A DNA stretch of 64,000 nt from Flammeovirga kamogawensis (GTDB taxonomy: Bacteria; Bacteroidota; Bacteroidia; Cytophagales; Flammeovirgaceae), in contig NZ_CP076128.1 in the NCBI RefSeq assembly GCF_018736065.1, forward strand, positions 2,170,001 through 2,234,000, in the 5' to 3' direction. Under the pieces are notes generated by a model. The model worked only from the letters and a program-made list of their open reading frames with translations, did not search any database and was not told the DNA's origin. The first letter of the stretch is position 1; the number at the start of each line of letters is the position of its first letter. Made by a program: the position numbers and the translations under genes. Positions 63,832-64,000 of this stretch are shown here, piece after piece.

Positions 63832-63862
63832 TTTGACAGAATAAAATAATCCACCACCTTTG
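63832..63862 (+). promoter_or_regulatory. Promoter of the last gene
   Basis: TTTG (63832-63835), 19 bases, then CACCTTTG (63855-63862), one base off TAnnTTTG. The start codon is 51 bases downstream. Confidence 0.55.
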
Positions 63863-63912
63863 TAATGTACTAAGGAAAACGATAACATAATTTTATTAAC
63901 TCTCACAAGATC

Positions 63913-64000
63913 ATGAAAAAATTAAATCTATTAATCATTGCATTACTAACATTTTGTTCATTAACAATAGCTTCAGAAATTTATTTACCATTTAACGGTA
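63913..64000 (+). CDS. Exported protein, 5' part only
   Basis: Only 29 codons are inside the window. They encode a signal peptide (MKKLNLLIIALLTFCSLTIA) followed by SEIYLPFNG. No function can be given. Its upstream region is the most heavily decorated in the window: six repeated octamers and a near-consensus promoter. A tightly regulated surface or secreted product is plausible. Confidence 0.7.
   Translation, partial: MKKLNLLIIALLTFCSLTIASEIYLPFNG

Noticed and set aside
1-64000. CRISPR arrays, insertion sequences, integrase or prophage genes
   Set aside because: No regular direct repeats with spacers, no transposase or integrase motifs and no phage structural genes were seen.

Overview
This is a low-GC window, probably chromosomal, from a gliding marine-type Bacteroidota. 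Four things support that reading: the gliding lipoprotein GldH, a PorZ-like type IX secretion propeller, a subtilase ending in a type A T9SS sorting domain, and promoters of the form TTTG-N19/20-TAnnTTTG. Class III glutamine synthetase and the order DUF3098-uppP-truB-ribF also fit. By overall feel it resembles Cytophagales (Flammeovirga-like), but the genus is an inference. Almost every gene looks intact. The exceptions are a Crp/Fnr regulator broken by one frameshift and one nonsense codon, and the genes cut by the two window ends. I saw no insertion sequence, prophage, rRNA operon or CRISPR array.

Layout. 0-1.7 kb: 3' part of topoisomerase III. 2-7 kb: nitrogen assimilation block (amt with a hairpin leader, an outer-membrane barrel, class III glutamine synthetase), then tRNA-His. 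7.3-12.2 kb: hydrolase, feoAB ferrous iron uptake, a DM13 lipoprotein, a PhzF-like enzyme. 12.2-14.9 kb: leftward accessory run (flavin oxidoreductase, dead Crp/Fnr gene, DinB-fold protein, DUF2200, SnoaL-like). 15-18 kb: an AraC-centred cassette (HAD lipoprotein, AraC regulator, outer-membrane protein) with related GATATC sites before the first and last genes. 18-29 kb: hemN, Nudix, GH13 amylase lipoprotein, PorZ, a divergent cobalamin-adenosyltransferase-fold protein, DNA polymerase IV, a secreted hydrolase. 28.8-34.3 kb: leftward housekeeping genes (ribF, truB, uppP, DUF3098, NFACT protein, zinc phospholipase-like protein). 34.5-37.8 kb: ECF sigma factor, Kdo transferase (waaA/kdtA), rsgA, KTSC-like protein. 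37.8-43.5 kb: propeller/SpoIIE sensor phosphatase and a B12-dependent class II ribonucleotide reductase. 43.6-52.7 kb: VanZ-like, cyclophilin, pilin-like protein, DUF3822, coaD, ricT-like PSP1 protein, gldH, a kinase-fold protein of unknown role, a RecE-like nuclease, acyl-CoA ligase. 52.9-56.5 kb: T9SS subtilase. 56.6-60.1 kb: Kdo operon. 60.3-64 kb: metF, a polytopic membrane protein, ctlX, and the start of a secreted protein behind a cluster of repeated operators.

Most interesting point. The Kdo operon runs kdsB, kdsA, X, kdsC-like. X occupies the place where one would expect the arabinose-5-phosphate isomerase KdsD (SIS domain plus two CBS domains). It keeps a KdsD-type CBS pair, including the hallmark GIFTDGDLRR, but its catalytic half is a transaldolase / fructose-6-phosphate-aldolase-like barrel with the Schiff-base lysine retained. 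This suggests that the SIS isomerase has been replaced by an unrelated aldolase-fold enzyme as the source of arabinose 5-phosphate, or as a regulator of it. Secondary leads are a kinase-like family at 49-50 kb, a degenerate PduO-type protein that could relate to the B12-dependent reductase, and six copies of TTAAGTGT before the last gene.
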